The notes: generated by a model not told the origin, from the letters alone. Positions 27,365 to 36,985 are shown, counted from the stretch's first letter. The stretch is DNA of 44,598 nucleotides from Polaribacter sp. (GCA_020740485.1 DYMN01000020.1:1-44598), one strand, 5' to 3'. A program made the numbers and translations.

Positions 27365-27415
27365 GCTAAAGTATGAAGTTTGAAGTTTGAAGTATGAGTT
27401 TGAAGTTACAAGATT
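27365..27415. repeat. Short direct repeats upstream of murA
   Basis: Between murA and DUF4290 the sequence repeats the phrase GAAGTTTGAAGT with small changes (about four units of 7-8 bp). It separates the two genes of the minus-strand unit. Confidence 0.5.
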
Positions 27416-27455
27416 AATTCAATTAGTCATAATAATAAATAACCTGAAACTTAAT

Positions 27456-28076
27456 TTATTTTTTCTTTTTTGTTTTCGATTTTTGTAGGCTGTCTTGAAC
27501 TTTGATTAAAGAATTATTGTCTGTAAGTGGTTTATTATCAGGATCAATGCTGAGTTTGTTGTCAGAAAGTTCCTCCAGGTGCGTTTTAATAATATCATCA
27601 GAAACGGTATCTTTGTTCCATAACAAATAACATTTTTTCATGTGATTGGCTATGGCGTAGGTCAGTATTTCTTTAGAATCCGGATCTTCCCAATTGATAG
27701 CTGAGTCAATCATAGTTTGAATATTATGACCATAATATTTGTATTTTGAGGCTACTTTTGGATAAGGAAGACCTTTTGGTTTCCCTTTGATAGTTTCTTG
27801 AGTGGGTATAGGATAGGGCGAATCTACATCTAATTCAAAATTTGCCATATAGAATAACTGATCCCACAACTTGTGTTTAAAATCAGCTACATCACGCAAA
27901 TGAGGTTGTAAATTTCCCATTACATCTATAATAGCAAGCGCCATTCTATTGCGTTCGTCTCTATCTTCAATAGTCTTACAATGTTCAATGAGTTTGTGAA
28001 CGTGTCTTCCATATTCCGGAATTCCCATCAACACTCGCTCTGTATTATATTCCATTTTAAGTGGCATTTCTAACAT
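27456..28076 (-). CDS. DUF4290 family protein
   Basis: A 206-residue protein of a family confined to Bacteroidota and typically next to murA. The N-terminal 150 residues are folded and soluble (EYGRHVHKLIEHCKTIEDRDERN, DFKHKLWDQLFYM, ASKYKYYGHNIQTMID). The C-terminal end is basic (KSKTKKKK). It has no catalytic motif I recognise. Its position immediately upstream of murA on the same strand suggests a link with cell-wall growth. Confidence 0.85.
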   Translation of the reverse strand: MLEMPLKMEYNTERVLMGIPEYGRHVHKLIEHCKTIEDRDERNRMALAIIDVMGNLQPHLRDVADFKHKLWDQLFYMANFELDVDSPYPIPTQETIKGKPKGLPYPKVASKYKYYGHNIQTMIDSAINWEDPDSKEILTYAIANHMKKCYLLWNKDTVSDDIIKTHLEELSDNKLSIDPDNKPLTDNNSLIKVQDSLQKSKTKKKK

Positions 28077-28372
28077 AAATTTGATTTAATCTGCAAATTA
28101 CAACATTTTTTAATTAAGTACCGAATTTTTAGGTTATTTTTTTTCTGTAAATCCAATTTCTTATAGATTGAATCAATTGTATGACAATATGTTAGTAAAA
28201 CGCTCTAAATTAATGCAATAAAGTCAGATTTTAACGCAAAATTAAGACATATTGACCTGTTTTTGCTTTAATTTTACAATGGAATGAAATTAGCAGATTA
28301 GATAATTTGAAAATTTGCAGATTTGAAAATTTATAAAAAAATATCCCAATAATAAATAACCAATAATCAATA
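28077..28372. repeat. AT-rich clpB upstream region with repeated phrases
   Basis: This 296-bp divergent gap holds promoters for DUF4290 and clpB that I could not place with confidence. From 28284 it contains phrase repeats (AGATTTGAAAATTT twice, then AATAATAAATAACCAATAAT). The sequence up to 28280 is plain AT-rich DNA. Confidence 0.4.
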
Positions 28373-30958
28373 ATGAACTTAAATAATTTTACCATAAAAG
28401 CCCAAGAATCCGTACAACAAGCCCAAATTTTGGCACAAGAAAACGGACATCAACAAATAGAAAATGCGCATCTGCTCAAAGGAATTTTTGAAGTAGACGA
28501 GAGTGTTGTGCCGCATTTACTGCAAAAAACAGGAGCCAATATTGCCTTAGTCAAATCCCAATTAGATAACTTGCTAAATTCATTTTCAAAAGTACAAGGA
28601 GGCGAATTAATGCTTTCCCGTGAAGCCAATCAAACGCTTTTGGACAGTATCGCTATTGCCAAGAAAATGAAAGATGAGTTTGTTACTTTGGAGCATCTCT
28701 TATTGGGAATTCTTACTTCCAAAGGCAAAACAGCTCAAATTCTCAAGGATGCCGGTTTGACCGAAAACGCTTTAAAATCTGCTATAACAGAAATGAGAAA
28801 AGGAGGAAATGTGCAATCGCAAAGTGCGGAAGACACTTATAATTCCTTGTCAAAATATGCCAAAAATCTCAATGAATTAGCAAGAACAGGCAAATTAGAT
28901 CCCGTCATTGGTCGTGATGAAGAAATTCGTCGAGTCCTTCAAATATTGGCACGTCGCACCAAAAATAATCCCGTTTTGATTGGCGATCCCGGAGTTGGAA
29001 AAACTGCCATTGCCGAAGGCTTGGCACACCGTATCATTCGCGGTGATGTGCCGGAAAATTTAAAAAATATTCAATTGTACTCTTTAGATATGGGTGCTTT
29101 GATTGCCGGAGCCAAATATAAAGGGGAATTTGAAGAACGTTTGAAATCTGTGGTTAAAGAAGTTACCGAAAGCGAAGGCGAAATTGTATTATTTATTGAT
29201 GAAATACATACTTTAGTGGGTGCCGGAAAAAGCGAAGGAGCCATGGATGCTGCCAATATTTTAAAGCCCGCTTTAGCACGTGGTGAATTGCGTAGTATAG
29301 GGGCAACTACATTAGATGAATACCAAAAACATTTTGAAAAGGACAAAGCCTTGGAACGTCGTTTTCAAAAAGTGATGATCGATGAACCTGATGCCGAAAG
29401 TGCCATTTCCATACTACGTGGAATCAAAGATAAATATGAAGCGCATCACAAAGTTTTGATTCAAGACAACGCCATCATAGCTGCCGTAGAATTGTCGCAA
29501 CGCTATATTACTTCTCGTTTTTTACCGGACAAAGCCATTGATTTGATGGACGAAGCCGCTGCAAAAATTCGTATGGAAATCAATTCAAAACCCGAAGAAT
29601 TGGACGTTTTAGACCGAAAAGTCATGCAAATGGAAATTGAAATAGAAGCTATCAAACGAGAAAAAGACGAAAAAAAATTAACGCAATTGCAGAAAGATTT
29701 AGCCGACCTTAAAGCCGAACGCAATGTGCTGAACGAACGTTGGGAAAGCGAAAAAGCTGGGGTGGAAGAAGTGCAAAATATTAAAAATAACATAGAACAA
29801 TATAAGTTAGAAGCCGAACAAGCCGAGCGCAATGGGAGTTACGAAAAAGTGGCTGAATTGCGTTACGGTAAAATCAAAGAAGCAGAATTGCAATTAGCCG
29901 AAAAGCAGTCCAAAATGGCAAACAATCAGCAACATTCGCTCATCAAAGAAGAAGTAACCAGTGAAGATATTGCTGAAGTGGTTGCTAAATGGACCGGTAT
30001 TCCGGTGCAAAAAATGTTGCAATCAGAACGCGAAAAACTCTTACATCTTGAAACCGAACTACACAATAGAGTGGTGGGTCAAGAAGAAGCTATACAAGCC
30101 GTAGCCGATGCCGTGCGTAGGAGTAGAGCCGGATTGCAGGATGCAAAACGTCCCATTGGTTCGTTTCTGTTTCTGGGAACAACCGGTGTGGGAAAAACCG
30201 AATTAGCTAAAGCCTTGGCGGAATATCTTTTTGATGACGAAAACGCAATGACTCGTATTGATATGAGTGAATACCAAGAACGCCACGCAGTAAGCCGTTT
30301 GGTAGGCGCGCCTCCGGGATACATTGGCTATGATGAAGGCGGACAACTCACCGAAGCTGTGCGCCGTAAACCCTATTCTGTGGTGTTATTGGACGAAATA
30401 GAAAAAGCGCATCCCGATACTTTCAATATTTTATTGCAAGTTTTGGATGAAGGTCGATTGACCGATAACAAAGGCAGAACAGCAGATTTCAGAAATACCA
30501 TTATTATTATGACTTCCAACATGGGTTCGCATCTCATTCAAGCGCATTTTGAAAATATGAAAATGGAAGACAGAGATGCTGTAACTGAAAAAGCTAAAAT
30601 TGAAGTGTTGAACTTGTTGCATCAAACCATTAGACCCGAATTTTTGAATCGGATAGATGAAATTATTATGTTTACACCATTAAATCAGAATGAAGTAGCG
30701 CAAATTGTGGAAATTCAGTTGCAACATTTGGTAAAAATGCTCAAAGAACAAAATATTTCATTCAAATTTACTCCGGAAGCTGTGGAGAGCTTGTCACGCA
30801 AAGGATTTAATCCGCAATTTGGCGCAAGACCCATCAAACGGGTAATTCAAAAAGAAGTACTCAATGCATTGTCTAAAGAGATTTTAGCCGGAAATATCAC
30901 TGCAACGAGTCATATTTTGTTAGATGCTTTTGATGAGCAGTTGGTGTTTAGGAATTAA
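28373..30958 (+). CDS. clpB: ATP-dependent disaggregase ClpB
   Basis: An 861-residue Hsp100 protein with the full ClpB layout. The N-terminal Clp-N double repeat spans residues 1-145. AAA1 has Walker [14 protein letters not shown] and Walker [15 protein letters not shown]. The coiled-coil middle domain spans about 405-525 (rich in Lys/Glu/Arg). AAA2 has [19 protein letters not shown] and [13 protein letters not shown], followed by the D2-small domain with [11 protein letters not shown]. With DnaK it threads aggregated proteins through its hexamer pore. The middle domain separates it from ClpA/ClpC. Confidence 0.97.
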   Translation: MNLNNFTIKAQESVQQAQILAQENGHQQIENAHLLKGIFEVDESVVPHLLQKTGANIALVKSQLDNLLNSFSKVQGGELMLSREANQTLLDSIAIAKKMKDEFVTLEHLLLGILTSKGKTAQILKDAGLTENALKSAITEMRKGGNVQSQSAEDTYNSLSKYAKNLNELARTGKLDPVIGRDEEIRRVLQILARRTKNNPVLIGDPGVGKTAIAEGLAHRIIRGDVPENLKNIQLYSLDMGALIAGAKYKGEFEERLKSVVKEVTESEGEIVLFIDEIHTLVGAGKSEGAMDAANILKPALARGELRSIGATTLDEYQKHFEKDKALERRFQKVMIDEPDAESAISILRGIKDKYEAHHKVLIQDNAIIAAVELSQRYITSRFLPDKAIDLMDEAAAKIRMEINSKPEELDVLDRKVMQMEIEIEAIKREKDEKKLTQLQKDLADLKAERNVLNERWESEKAGVEEVQNIKNNIEQYKLEAEQAERNGSYEKVAELRYGKIKEAELQLAEKQSKMANNQQHSLIKEEVTSEDIAEVVAKWTGIPVQKMLQSEREKLLHLETELHNRVVGQEEAIQAVADAVRRSRAGLQDAKRPIGSFLFLGTTGVGKTELAKALAEYLFDDENAMTRIDMSEYQERHAVSRLVGAPPGYIGYDEGGQLTEAVRRKPYSVVLLDEIEKAHPDTFNILLQVLDEGRLTDNKGRTADFRNTIIIMTSNMGSHLIQAHFENMKMEDRDAVTEKAKIEVLNLLHQTIRPEFLNRIDEIIMFTPLNQNEVAQIVEIQLQHLVKMLKEQNISFKFTPEAVESLSRKGFNPQFGARPIKRVIQKEVLNALSKEILAGNITATSHILLDAFDEQLVFRN

Positions 30959-31030
30959 TAGTATTGAGTATTATGATAGGAGTATTTGGATAATTTTACT
31001 CTCATAAAATAGGTTGCTAATACAACAAAG

Positions 31031-31061
31031 AAACCGAGCAGAAATGTTCGGTTTTGTTTTT
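31031..31061 (+). terminator. Rho-independent terminator after clpB
   Basis: AAACCGAGCA (31031-31040) pairs with TGTTCGGTTT (31045-31054, one G-U) around a GAAA tetraloop, followed by a T-rich run. It lies 73 nt past the clpB stop. Confidence 0.85.
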
Positions 31062-31104
31062 TTCAACTTCAATGACAAAATTCTAAAGTTTCATTTTTTA
31101 ATTG

Positions 31105-31112
31105 TAATTTTG
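31105..31112 (+). promoter_or_regulatory. -7 promoter element of the DUF3352-like gene
   Basis: TAATTTTG is an exact TAnnTTTG match, 68 nt before the start codon. The -33 match is poor. Confidence 0.4.
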
Positions 31113-31180
31113 GAAAAATTTTAAAGGTTTTCATCCTGAATTTTATCAAAACTTTTACTTTAACTAAATAATACTAAAAA

Positions 31181-33163
31181 ATGAAAAAAGCACTTTTAGC
31201 ACTTTTAGCCATAGTTCTTGGAGCAGGCGGATATTTCGGTTACAAGTTCTATTGGGAAGAAAGTCAAAATTTAAAAGCTATCTATTTGATTCCCAGTGAT
31301 GCCGTTTATATTGTCACTACGGATGATCCTATCGGCAATTGGAAAGAAATCCGTAAAAGTGCGATTTGGGAACATCTGCGTTCCAATCGCTATTTTGCAG
31401 AATTAACGGCGAGTGCTAATACATTAGATGATTTGTTGAAAGACAACGAAATGCTATTCAATTTTCTCGGTGCTAAACAACTCTTGGTTTCTGCCCACGT
31501 CATTTCATCCCATAAATTTGACCATCTTTTTGTAGTAGATTTGGAAAAAACCGCCAAGTTAGCCGAGTTTAAAACAATACTTAAAAAAGTACTAGCACAA
31601 GGTTTTGAGTTGACGGATAGAACGTATAAAGGGGTTGACATTTTAGAGTTATTGGACAAAAAAACCAATGAAACACTCTATATGTCATTCATTAATAATA
31701 ATTTAGTTATGTCTTACACTGGTGCGTTGGTTGAAAAATCAATAGAGCAAAAAGATGAACCGACTTTGGGACGTGATCAAAATTTTATCGAAGTAAGTCA
31801 AAAAACAGGTAGTGATAAAATGATTAGAATGTATTTGCAATATGCACAATTACCTAAATTTGCTGCTGTTTTTGACTTTGCGGACCAACCTTGGATCAAC
31901 AGTTTGAGTAAAACAGCCTATTTTACCGGAATTGATACAGATTTACTCAATGGTGATGAAATTGTTGCAAATGGATTTACCAATCTCAATAGCGATAATT
32001 TTTCCTATTTGTTGGCAATGCAAAATTCGGGTACCGGAAGCCACGATATTGCAAAGATAGCTCCTTTACGAACCGGAGCTTATATTAGTTTTGGCTTTGA
32101 TAGTTATACTCTTTTCTATGATAATTATATGGAGCTGATTCAAAAAAATCCGGAAGAATATCAAAGTATCGTAGACAATAAAAATCAAGTAGAAAAACTC
32201 TTGAAAATCGATATGAAAACCAACTTCATTGATTGGATAGATGATGAAATAGCTTATTTAAAATTTGAAACCGAAACTTTTGGGACTAAAAATGATTTTG
32301 CTTTGGTTATCAAAGCCAAAAGTGCCGAACAAGCCAAAGAAAACTTAAATTTTATAGCAGAGCAAGTGCGCAAACGCACACCAGTAAAATTTAAAGAAGT
32401 GGATTATAAGGGATATACAATTAATTTTATGTCGGTAAAAGGATTTTTTAAATTCTTTTTCGGAGGTTTCTTTAAAAATTTGGATACACCTTATTTTACA
32501 GTAATTGATGACTATGTGGTGTTTACCAATTCACCTAATTCACTGAAATATGTTATAAATAACTATATGGATGGCAATGTGTTACAAAATTCGGAGTATT
32601 ACAAAAACTTTAAAAAGAATTTTGAAGACCAGTCCAATGTGTTTATATATATAAATACACCACGCTATTATGAGAGTTTTGCGAGCAATTTTATCGGACA
32701 AACTAAAGCTGATTTGATGAAGAATCGTAAATATTTCACCGGATTTACGCAAGTGGGCTTGCAGTTATTTCCCAAAAACGAGATGTTTAAGAATATTTTT
32801 GCCGTCAAATTTATCAATCCCGAAATCATGGATCAGCAACCGGAATTTCGTTTAAGATTCGAAGAAGAAGATGAATTTGATGACGACGAACAAGTGGTGC
32901 AAGGGATGGCAATGGATACGATTATTGATATTCCTGAAATAAATCCTGATGATTTTAATGCCAAAGATTTCAAATTTAATTATGATTCCGGAGAATTGCG
33001 TTATGAAGTGGAACTTATAGACGGAAAAAAACATGGATTGTATAAAGAATATTACAAAAATGGAGCACTGAAACTCAAAGGAAAATTTAAAAATGATTAT
33101 CCAAAAGGGACTTGGAAAAAATATGATACCATTGGCAATTTGATCATGAAGAAAAAAATGTAG
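31181..33163 (+). CDS. DUF3352-like membrane-anchored protein with MORN-type tail
   Basis: A 660-residue protein. One N-terminal transmembrane anchor (residues 3-21) is followed by a large extracytoplasmic region built like DUF3352 proteins (IPSDAVYIVTTDDP start, long alpha/beta repeats). An acidic linker near 565-575 (EEEDEFDDDEQ) follows. The last 50 residues are MORN-2/YwqK-like repeats (GKKHGLYKEYYKNGALKLKGKFKNDYP, split by GTWKKYD). The function is unknown. A surface or periplasmic scaffold role is plausible, but nothing catalytic is visible. Confidence 0.75.
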   Translation: MKKALLALLAIVLGAGGYFGYKFYWEESQNLKAIYLIPSDAVYIVTTDDPIGNWKEIRKSAIWEHLRSNRYFAELTASANTLDDLLKDNEMLFNFLGAKQLLVSAHVISSHKFDHLFVVDLEKTAKLAEFKTILKKVLAQGFELTDRTYKGVDILELLDKKTNETLYMSFINNNLVMSYTGALVEKSIEQKDEPTLGRDQNFIEVSQKTGSDKMIRMYLQYAQLPKFAAVFDFADQPWINSLSKTAYFTGIDTDLLNGDEIVANGFTNLNSDNFSYLLAMQNSGTGSHDIAKIAPLRTGAYISFGFDSYTLFYDNYMELIQKNPEEYQSIVDNKNQVEKLLKIDMKTNFIDWIDDEIAYLKFETETFGTKNDFALVIKAKSAEQAKENLNFIAEQVRKRTPVKFKEVDYKGYTINFMSVKGFFKFFFGGFFKNLDTPYFTVIDDYVVFTNSPNSLKYVINNYMDGNVLQNSEYYKNFKKNFEDQSNVFIYINTPRYYESFASNFIGQTKADLMKNRKYFTGFTQVGLQLFPKNEMFKNIFAVKFINPEIMDQQPEFRLRFEEEDEFDDDEQVVQGMAMDTIIDIPEINPDDFNAKDFKFNYDSGELRYEVELIDGKKHGLYKEYYKNGALKLKGKFKNDYPKGTWKKYDTIGNLIMKKKM

Positions 33164-33340
33164 ATTGTATATCAACTTTTAAAAACACAATGTTTTTTTG
33201 TTATTTTTTGATTGCCTTATTGTATTTTAAAGGTTAAATATTTGTTCTTTATATTTTTTAAAATATTGAAAAATAGCGTATTGTAATTTTTTTTTTTTTT
33301 TGTTTTATTTATAAAACCAAAGATTTTTATCATAAAATTA

Positions 33341-33371
33341 TTTGATTTATTCTAATTTTGTTTTAACTTTG
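33341..33371 (+). promoter_or_regulatory. Strong Bacteroidota promoter of the peptide cluster
   Basis: TTTG (33341-33344), a 19-bp spacer and TAACTTTG (33364-33371) match the -33/-7 consensus exactly. Transcription would start near 33375, leaving a leader of about 135 nt before the peptide start at 33512. The gap from 33164 to 33340 has a 14-T run near 33288 and no gene. Confidence 0.8.
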
Positions 33372-33511
33372 CATCGATTAGAACAAATTGTTCATCGCAT
33401 TCTTCTTACTTTATTTCCTTTTTTGTTCCGCCCTATTTTATTGTAATTACATTTAGATAACTAAGTGCGTGTATATTTATTGTATAATTAAATAACTAAA
33501 TTTTAGAAATT

Positions 33512-33748
33512 ATGAACAAAAATTCGAAATTACTGAATGATTTTCTAGTAGAAGAACTAGAAAAAAGATTTGAAATGGGTTGGTATTCTTGTGGTTGTGG
33601 CTGTGGTTGCGATGGTGGTGGACATCACGGAGGTGGACATCACGGAGGTGGACATGATGGTGACGGACATGATGGAGGTGGATGTGGTGGAGGAAATGAT
33701 GATGATAGTGGCGATGACGGAAGTGGAGATGATAATATGAATCCATAA
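33512..33748 (+). CDS. Putative RiPP precursor peptide, Gly/Cys/His-rich
   Basis: A 78-residue peptide in two parts. Residues 1-23 form a charged amphipathic helix (LLNDFLVEELEKRFEM), the look of a RiPP leader. From Gly23 the tail is low-complexity: G-W-Y-S, then alternating Cys-Gly with Cys27, 29, 31 and 33, then GGGHH repeats (His 38, 39, 43, 44, 48, 53), Cys58 and an Asp/Gly-rich end. The tail is encoded by an imperfect 15-bp DNA repeat. The strong promoter upstream, the attenuator downstream and the two processing-type genes behind it support a precursor. A plain metal-binding protein is the alternative. I do not recognise a named family. Confidence 0.75.
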   Translation: MNKNSKLLNDFLVEELEKRFEMGWYSCGCGCGCDGGGHHGGGHHGGGHDGDGHDGGGCGGGNDDDSGDDGSGDDNMNP

Positions 33749-33767
33749 TATCTTCTCAATATAATTT

Positions 33768-33796
33768 AAAAGCGGGTTTTTTTTACCCGCTTTTTT
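33768..33796 (+). terminator. Terminator/attenuator between precursor and enzymes
   Basis: AAAAGCGGGT (33768-33777) and ACCCGCTTTT (33785-33794) form a perfect 10-bp stem with a 7-T loop, followed by more T. It lies 20 nt past the peptide stop and 10 nt before the next start. Partial readthrough would give much peptide and little enzyme, as in many RiPP operons. Confidence 0.85.
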
Positions 33797-33805
33797 AACT
33801 TTTTT

Positions 33806-34669
33806 ATGATCCAAAAAAGTATAAAGTTGAAATCATTGACAGGAATAAACGACAAAACAGATCGATCACCCCAATATTATCAATATTATCCAAGATTATT
33901 TCATTCTTATTTTTCAAATATTGACAATGAAATTGTAAATAAAGTTTCAGATGCCAGTTACTTGTATTATCATTCAATATTATTAATTGATAAGGTTATA
34001 GATGATGGTAATGTTGAATATTTCCCTAATATTATTCAATTACAAGAAGATACAATTAAAGTTTTAACTTCTATAATTGGCATTAATTCAAGCTTTTGGA
34101 ATTTCTGGCAAGAACGAAAAAAAGAGTATTTTGAAGCAAATCAAATAGATAAAAAGTTGATGCAACAACCAAAAGTGTCTATTGTAGAGTATGAGATTTT
34201 AGCAGATAAAAAATCTGCAATGGGTAAAGTAGCTATTGATTTAATGAGTGTTTTATCAAATAATGAAAATCAAAAAATGAAACAACATTTGTTAGAATCA
34301 CATTATTATTTTTCAGTTGCTTTCCAAATGTATGATGATATTCAAGATTTTAAATCTGATTTGATAAAAAATCAGTTTAATTGGGCTGTTTATTTTTTTA
34401 AAAATGAACAAAATTTAAAAGATTTTGAGAAAGACCCTGAAATTATTTATAAAATGTTCTACTTATCTGGAGTTGGTCAAAAAATATTACGAGAATCAGT
34501 AGGTTATGTGCAAAAGTCAATAAATATTTTAGAAGCATTACATATTGATTCAGAATGGTTAAATGTGAATTATTCAATGAAACAAACCTTAAATTCTTAC
34601 TTAGAATTTACAGAAAAATATGTGAATGATTATATTGAATTAAGCAAAAATTCACTACAAGATGAGTGA
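33806..34669 (+). CDS. ComQ/polyprenyl-synthase-like class I isoprenoid enzyme
   Basis: A 287-residue all-helical protein with the two metal-binding regions of class I isoprenoid synthases. The first is degenerate: HSILLIDKVIDDG, with Asp62-Lys63-x-x-Asp66-Asp67 in place of DDxxD. The second is intact: FQMYDDIQDFKSD, Asp177-Asp178-x-x-Asp181 and Asp185. AMGKVAIDLM near 140 resembles the conserved Lys block. Length and pattern fit ComQ, the enzyme that prenylates a Trp of the ComX precursor in Bacillus, better than a housekeeping FPP synthase. Placement right after a small Trp-containing peptide supports a peptide prenyltransferase. A small-molecule terpene role remains possible. Confidence 0.7.
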   Translation: MIQKSIKLKSLTGINDKTDRSPQYYQYYPRLFHSYFSNIDNEIVNKVSDASYLYYHSILLIDKVIDDGNVEYFPNIIQLQEDTIKVLTSIIGINSSFWNFWQERKKEYFEANQIDKKLMQQPKVSIVEYEILADKKSAMGKVAIDLMSVLSNNENQKMKQHLLESHYYFSVAFQMYDDIQDFKSDLIKNQFNWAVYFFKNEQNLKDFEKDPEIIYKMFYLSGVGQKILRESVGYVQKSINILEALHIDSEWLNVNYSMKQTLNSYLEFTEKYVNDYIELSKNSLQDE

Positions 34670-35864
34670 AAATATTGAATTATTGACCCCTAAATTAACT
34701 GATGAAATTCATTTTAATGCTTTATCAGAAAATTTTTTTATTCTCTCAAATTCTAATGATAAACACTATCTAAAAATAAATAAAAAAGTATACGATTTGC
34801 TTCAGTTAGTTGATGGTAAAATGAACTTGTCTGAATTAAGTATAAAGTTTAATAAAATTTACAATTCCGAATTAGAATATACAGAAATTCACTTTCTGTT
34901 ATATAAAAAATTATTACCCTACGGGATACTAAAAGGTTACGAATCTGATGTAAAACCATATAAAAAACCTGATTATTTAAAATTGAGTTTTGTGTTGATT
35001 TCGGAAAAAATCTTGAATAAAATTACTCCATTTTTTTTGTTTCTATTTAAAAAAAAATATGCAATTGCAACTCTAATTACATTAATAATTACGTATATAC
35101 TTGTCATATCATATTATATTAATTTATATCAAACTTATAATATTCGTGAAAGCTTTACTCTTTTTATTATATTGATGTTTGTTAGTGTCACCTTTCATGA
35201 AATAGGACATGCAACTGCAGCAAGATTTTTTGGTGCAAAACACGGCGGAATTGGAATTGGGTTCTATTTATTTTCGCCTGTTTATTATGCTGATGTAACC
35301 GATATTTGGAAATTAGAAAAAACGAAAAGAATTGCTGTAAATTTATCAGGAATCTATTTTGAATTGATATTTAATATATTAGTGATTTCTATAGGATTGG
35401 CTTTGGGTGATGATTTGTTGATTATTATAGCCTTAATCATTGCTTTTAAAACTTTATTCAATTTAAATCCATTTTTAAGAAGTGATGGATATTGGGTTAT
35501 TTCAGATTTGACCAATAAACCAAATTTATTTTATCATGCCAAGCAAAAGGTAATTGAAGTGTTTAATTTTATTTTTAATAGAAAGTCAATTCAATGGGAT
35601 TTAGTTGAAAAATTGCTTTTTATTTATGGGTTAATAATTTATTCTTTTATGAGTTTATTTATATATTATGTTTTATTTAAAAACCCTAATTCCCTTCTTT
35701 ATTTTCCACAGAATTTACTTCTTTTTTTTAAAGGTATTTTTCAAAAAGATGCAAATTTTGATTTAACCTTATTAGCAAATTTAATTGTTCCACTTTTATT
35801 TATTAGATTGGTTTACTTTGTTTTTATCAAACCAATTTTTAAAACAATAAAAGCTAAAATCTAA
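34662..35864 (+). CDS. M50 site-2-type membrane protease with N-terminal PqqD-like domain
   Basis: A 400-residue protein overlapping the previous gene by 8 nt. Residues 5-92 form a PqqD-like winged-helix (HYLKINKKVYDLLQLVDGKM, LSELSIKFN, LLPYGILKG), the RiPP recognition element that binds leader peptides. Hydrophobic spans follow. The M50 zinc site is HEIGH (His179, Glu180, His183), with the third ligand in NLNPFLRSDG (Asp275). Similar PqqD-M50 proteins occur in peptide-modification clusters. The expected role is leader cleavage or membrane release of the modified peptide. Confidence 0.85.
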   Translation: MSENIELLTPKLTDEIHFNALSENFFILSNSNDKHYLKINKKVYDLLQLVDGKMNLSELSIKFNKIYNSELEYTEIHFLLYKKLLPYGILKGYESDVKPYKKPDYLKLSFVLISEKILNKITPFFLFLFKKKYAIATLITLIITYILVISYYINLYQTYNIRESFTLFIILMFVSVTFHEIGHATAARFFGAKHGGIGIGFYLFSPVYYADVTDIWKLEKTKRIAVNLSGIYFELIFNILVISIGLALGDDLLIIIALIIAFKTLFNLNPFLRSDGYWVISDLTNKPNLFYHAKQKVIEVFNFIFNRKSIQWDLVEKLLFIYGLIIYSFMSLFIYYVLFKNPNSLLYFPQNLLLFFKGIFQKDANFDLTLLANLIVPLLFIRLVYFVFIKPIFKTIKAKI

Positions 35865-36514
35865 AAAATTTTATTTCCAATCCATTCTACTAAATCCATC
35901 AAATTTTCCTGATTGAGATTATGTCCTGTTGCGTATTCTTTAAATTGAAATTTGACGTACTTTTCTTTGAGATATACTATCCCGTTTCTTGCCCATTCTA
36001 TTGGAATGACTGGATCTATTGAACCATGTGTACAGAAGAAATCTAATTGTTCCAATCTATCTTTGTGGTCCGAAAGTAATATCAAATCCTGATTGACATA
36101 TCCGCTCAAAGCCACTACATTTTTGATTTTTTCGGGATAAGTAAGCGCCACAGCATAACTCAAAATCGCACCTTGACTGAAGCCCATCAACATACTTTTT
36201 TCGCGATCAAAATGGTATTTTTGATATAAGGCTTCAATAAAATCTGCAATCAACTCTCGTGAAGCAATGGCTTGTGGAATATCTGAAAATTTGCTGGCAT
36301 CTATTTCAAAATGGATATCATACCAAGAAAAACCACCATAATCCGTTGTTCGTGGCGCTCTTACACTGATAATTAATAAATTTTCAGGTAAATATTCCGA
36401 AAGCGAAAACAAATCTGCTTCATTGCTGCCGTAGCCGTGCAACATTAAAAGCAAAATTGGCTTTTCAGTTGTATTTTTTGGTAATTTTGTAAGATATTGC
36501 AACATTTTAAACAT
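35861..36514 (-). CDS. Phospholipase/carboxylesterase-family alpha/beta hydrolase
   Basis: A 217-residue serine esterase. The oxyanion segment is LLLMLHGYGSNEADLF, the nucleophile is GFSQGA, the acid is in HGSIDPVIP and the His in TGHNL. This is the layout of the YpfH/carboxylesterase-2 family. No signal peptide is seen. It converges on the M50 gene with a 4-nt overlap, so it is not part of that unit. Confidence 0.87.
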   Translation of the reverse strand: MFKMLQYLTKLPKNTTEKPILLLMLHGYGSNEADLFSLSEYLPENLLIISVRAPRTTDYGGFSWYDIHFEIDASKFSDIPQAIASRELIADFIEALYQKYHFDREKSMLMGFSQGAILSYAVALTYPEKIKNVVALSGYVNQDLILLSDHKDRLEQLDFFCTHGSIDPVIPIEWARNGIVYLKEKYVKFQFKEYATGHNLNQENLMDLVEWIGNKIF

Positions 36515-36519
36515 TTTTC

Positions 36520-36969
36520 ATGAAACCTGAAACCTTAAATTTTCCGAACTACGAATTCAAATTTCAAAGAAAAGAAAATTTGACGTATATATGGGACGAA
36601 ATCAGAAAAAAATATTTGGTTTTGACCCCCGAAGAATGGGTACGTCAACACGTGGTGCAGTATTTAATTCATGAAAAAAAATATTCACCTCATTGGATGG
36701 CAATTGAAAAGCAATTTACTATCAATGACATTCATAAACGGGCTGATATAGTGGTGTTTAATCATCAATTGCATCCTTATATCATAGTGGAATGTAAAGC
36801 CCCTAATGTAAAAATTACGCAAGAAACTTTTGACCAAATTGCACGCTATAATCTAGCCTTAGATGCAAAGTACTTAATGATTACCAACGGATTACAGCAT
36901 TTTTATTGCCAAATGAATTTTGAAAAAAAATCGTATGTTTTTTTAACTGAATTACCTGAATTTCATTAA
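36520..36969 (+). CDS. HsdR_N-domain protein (orphan PD-(D/E)xK nuclease fold)
   Basis: A 149-residue protein consisting only of the N-terminal nuclease domain of type I restriction R subunits. The catalytic pattern is seen as KRADIVVF and IIVECKAP (Asp and the E-x-K), with QIARYNLALDAKYLMITNG downstream. No helicase, S or M subunit is nearby. Such stand-alone genes are widespread in Bacteroidota and their role is unknown. Confidence 0.85.
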   Translation: MKPETLNFPNYEFKFQRKENLTYIWDEIRKKYLVLTPEEWVRQHVVQYLIHEKKYSPHWMAIEKQFTINDIHKRADIVVFNHQLHPYIIVECKAPNVKITQETFDQIARYNLALDAKYLMITNGLQHFYCQMNFEKKSYVFLTELPEFH

Positions 36970-36985
36970 CAAATAAATTCATAAT

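Noticed and set aside
29071..30625. Several minus-strand ORFs within clpB
   Set aside because: They are antisense shadows of a highly conserved gene and have no start signals or family features.
33601..33690. Tandem repeat as a CRISPR array
   Set aside because: Units are only 15 bp, have no unique spacers and lie inside a coding frame.
33510..33814. Minus-strand ORFs opposite the Gly/His peptide
   Set aside because: Low-complexity His- and Thr/Ser-rich translations are reverse readings of the GGN-CAY repeat. The plus frame has a promoter, a terminator and a sensible leader.
33806..34669. Housekeeping farnesyl/geranylgeranyl diphosphate synthase
   Set aside because: The first Asp-rich motif is DKxxDD rather than DDxxD, the protein is divergent, and the gene sits inside a peptide cluster.
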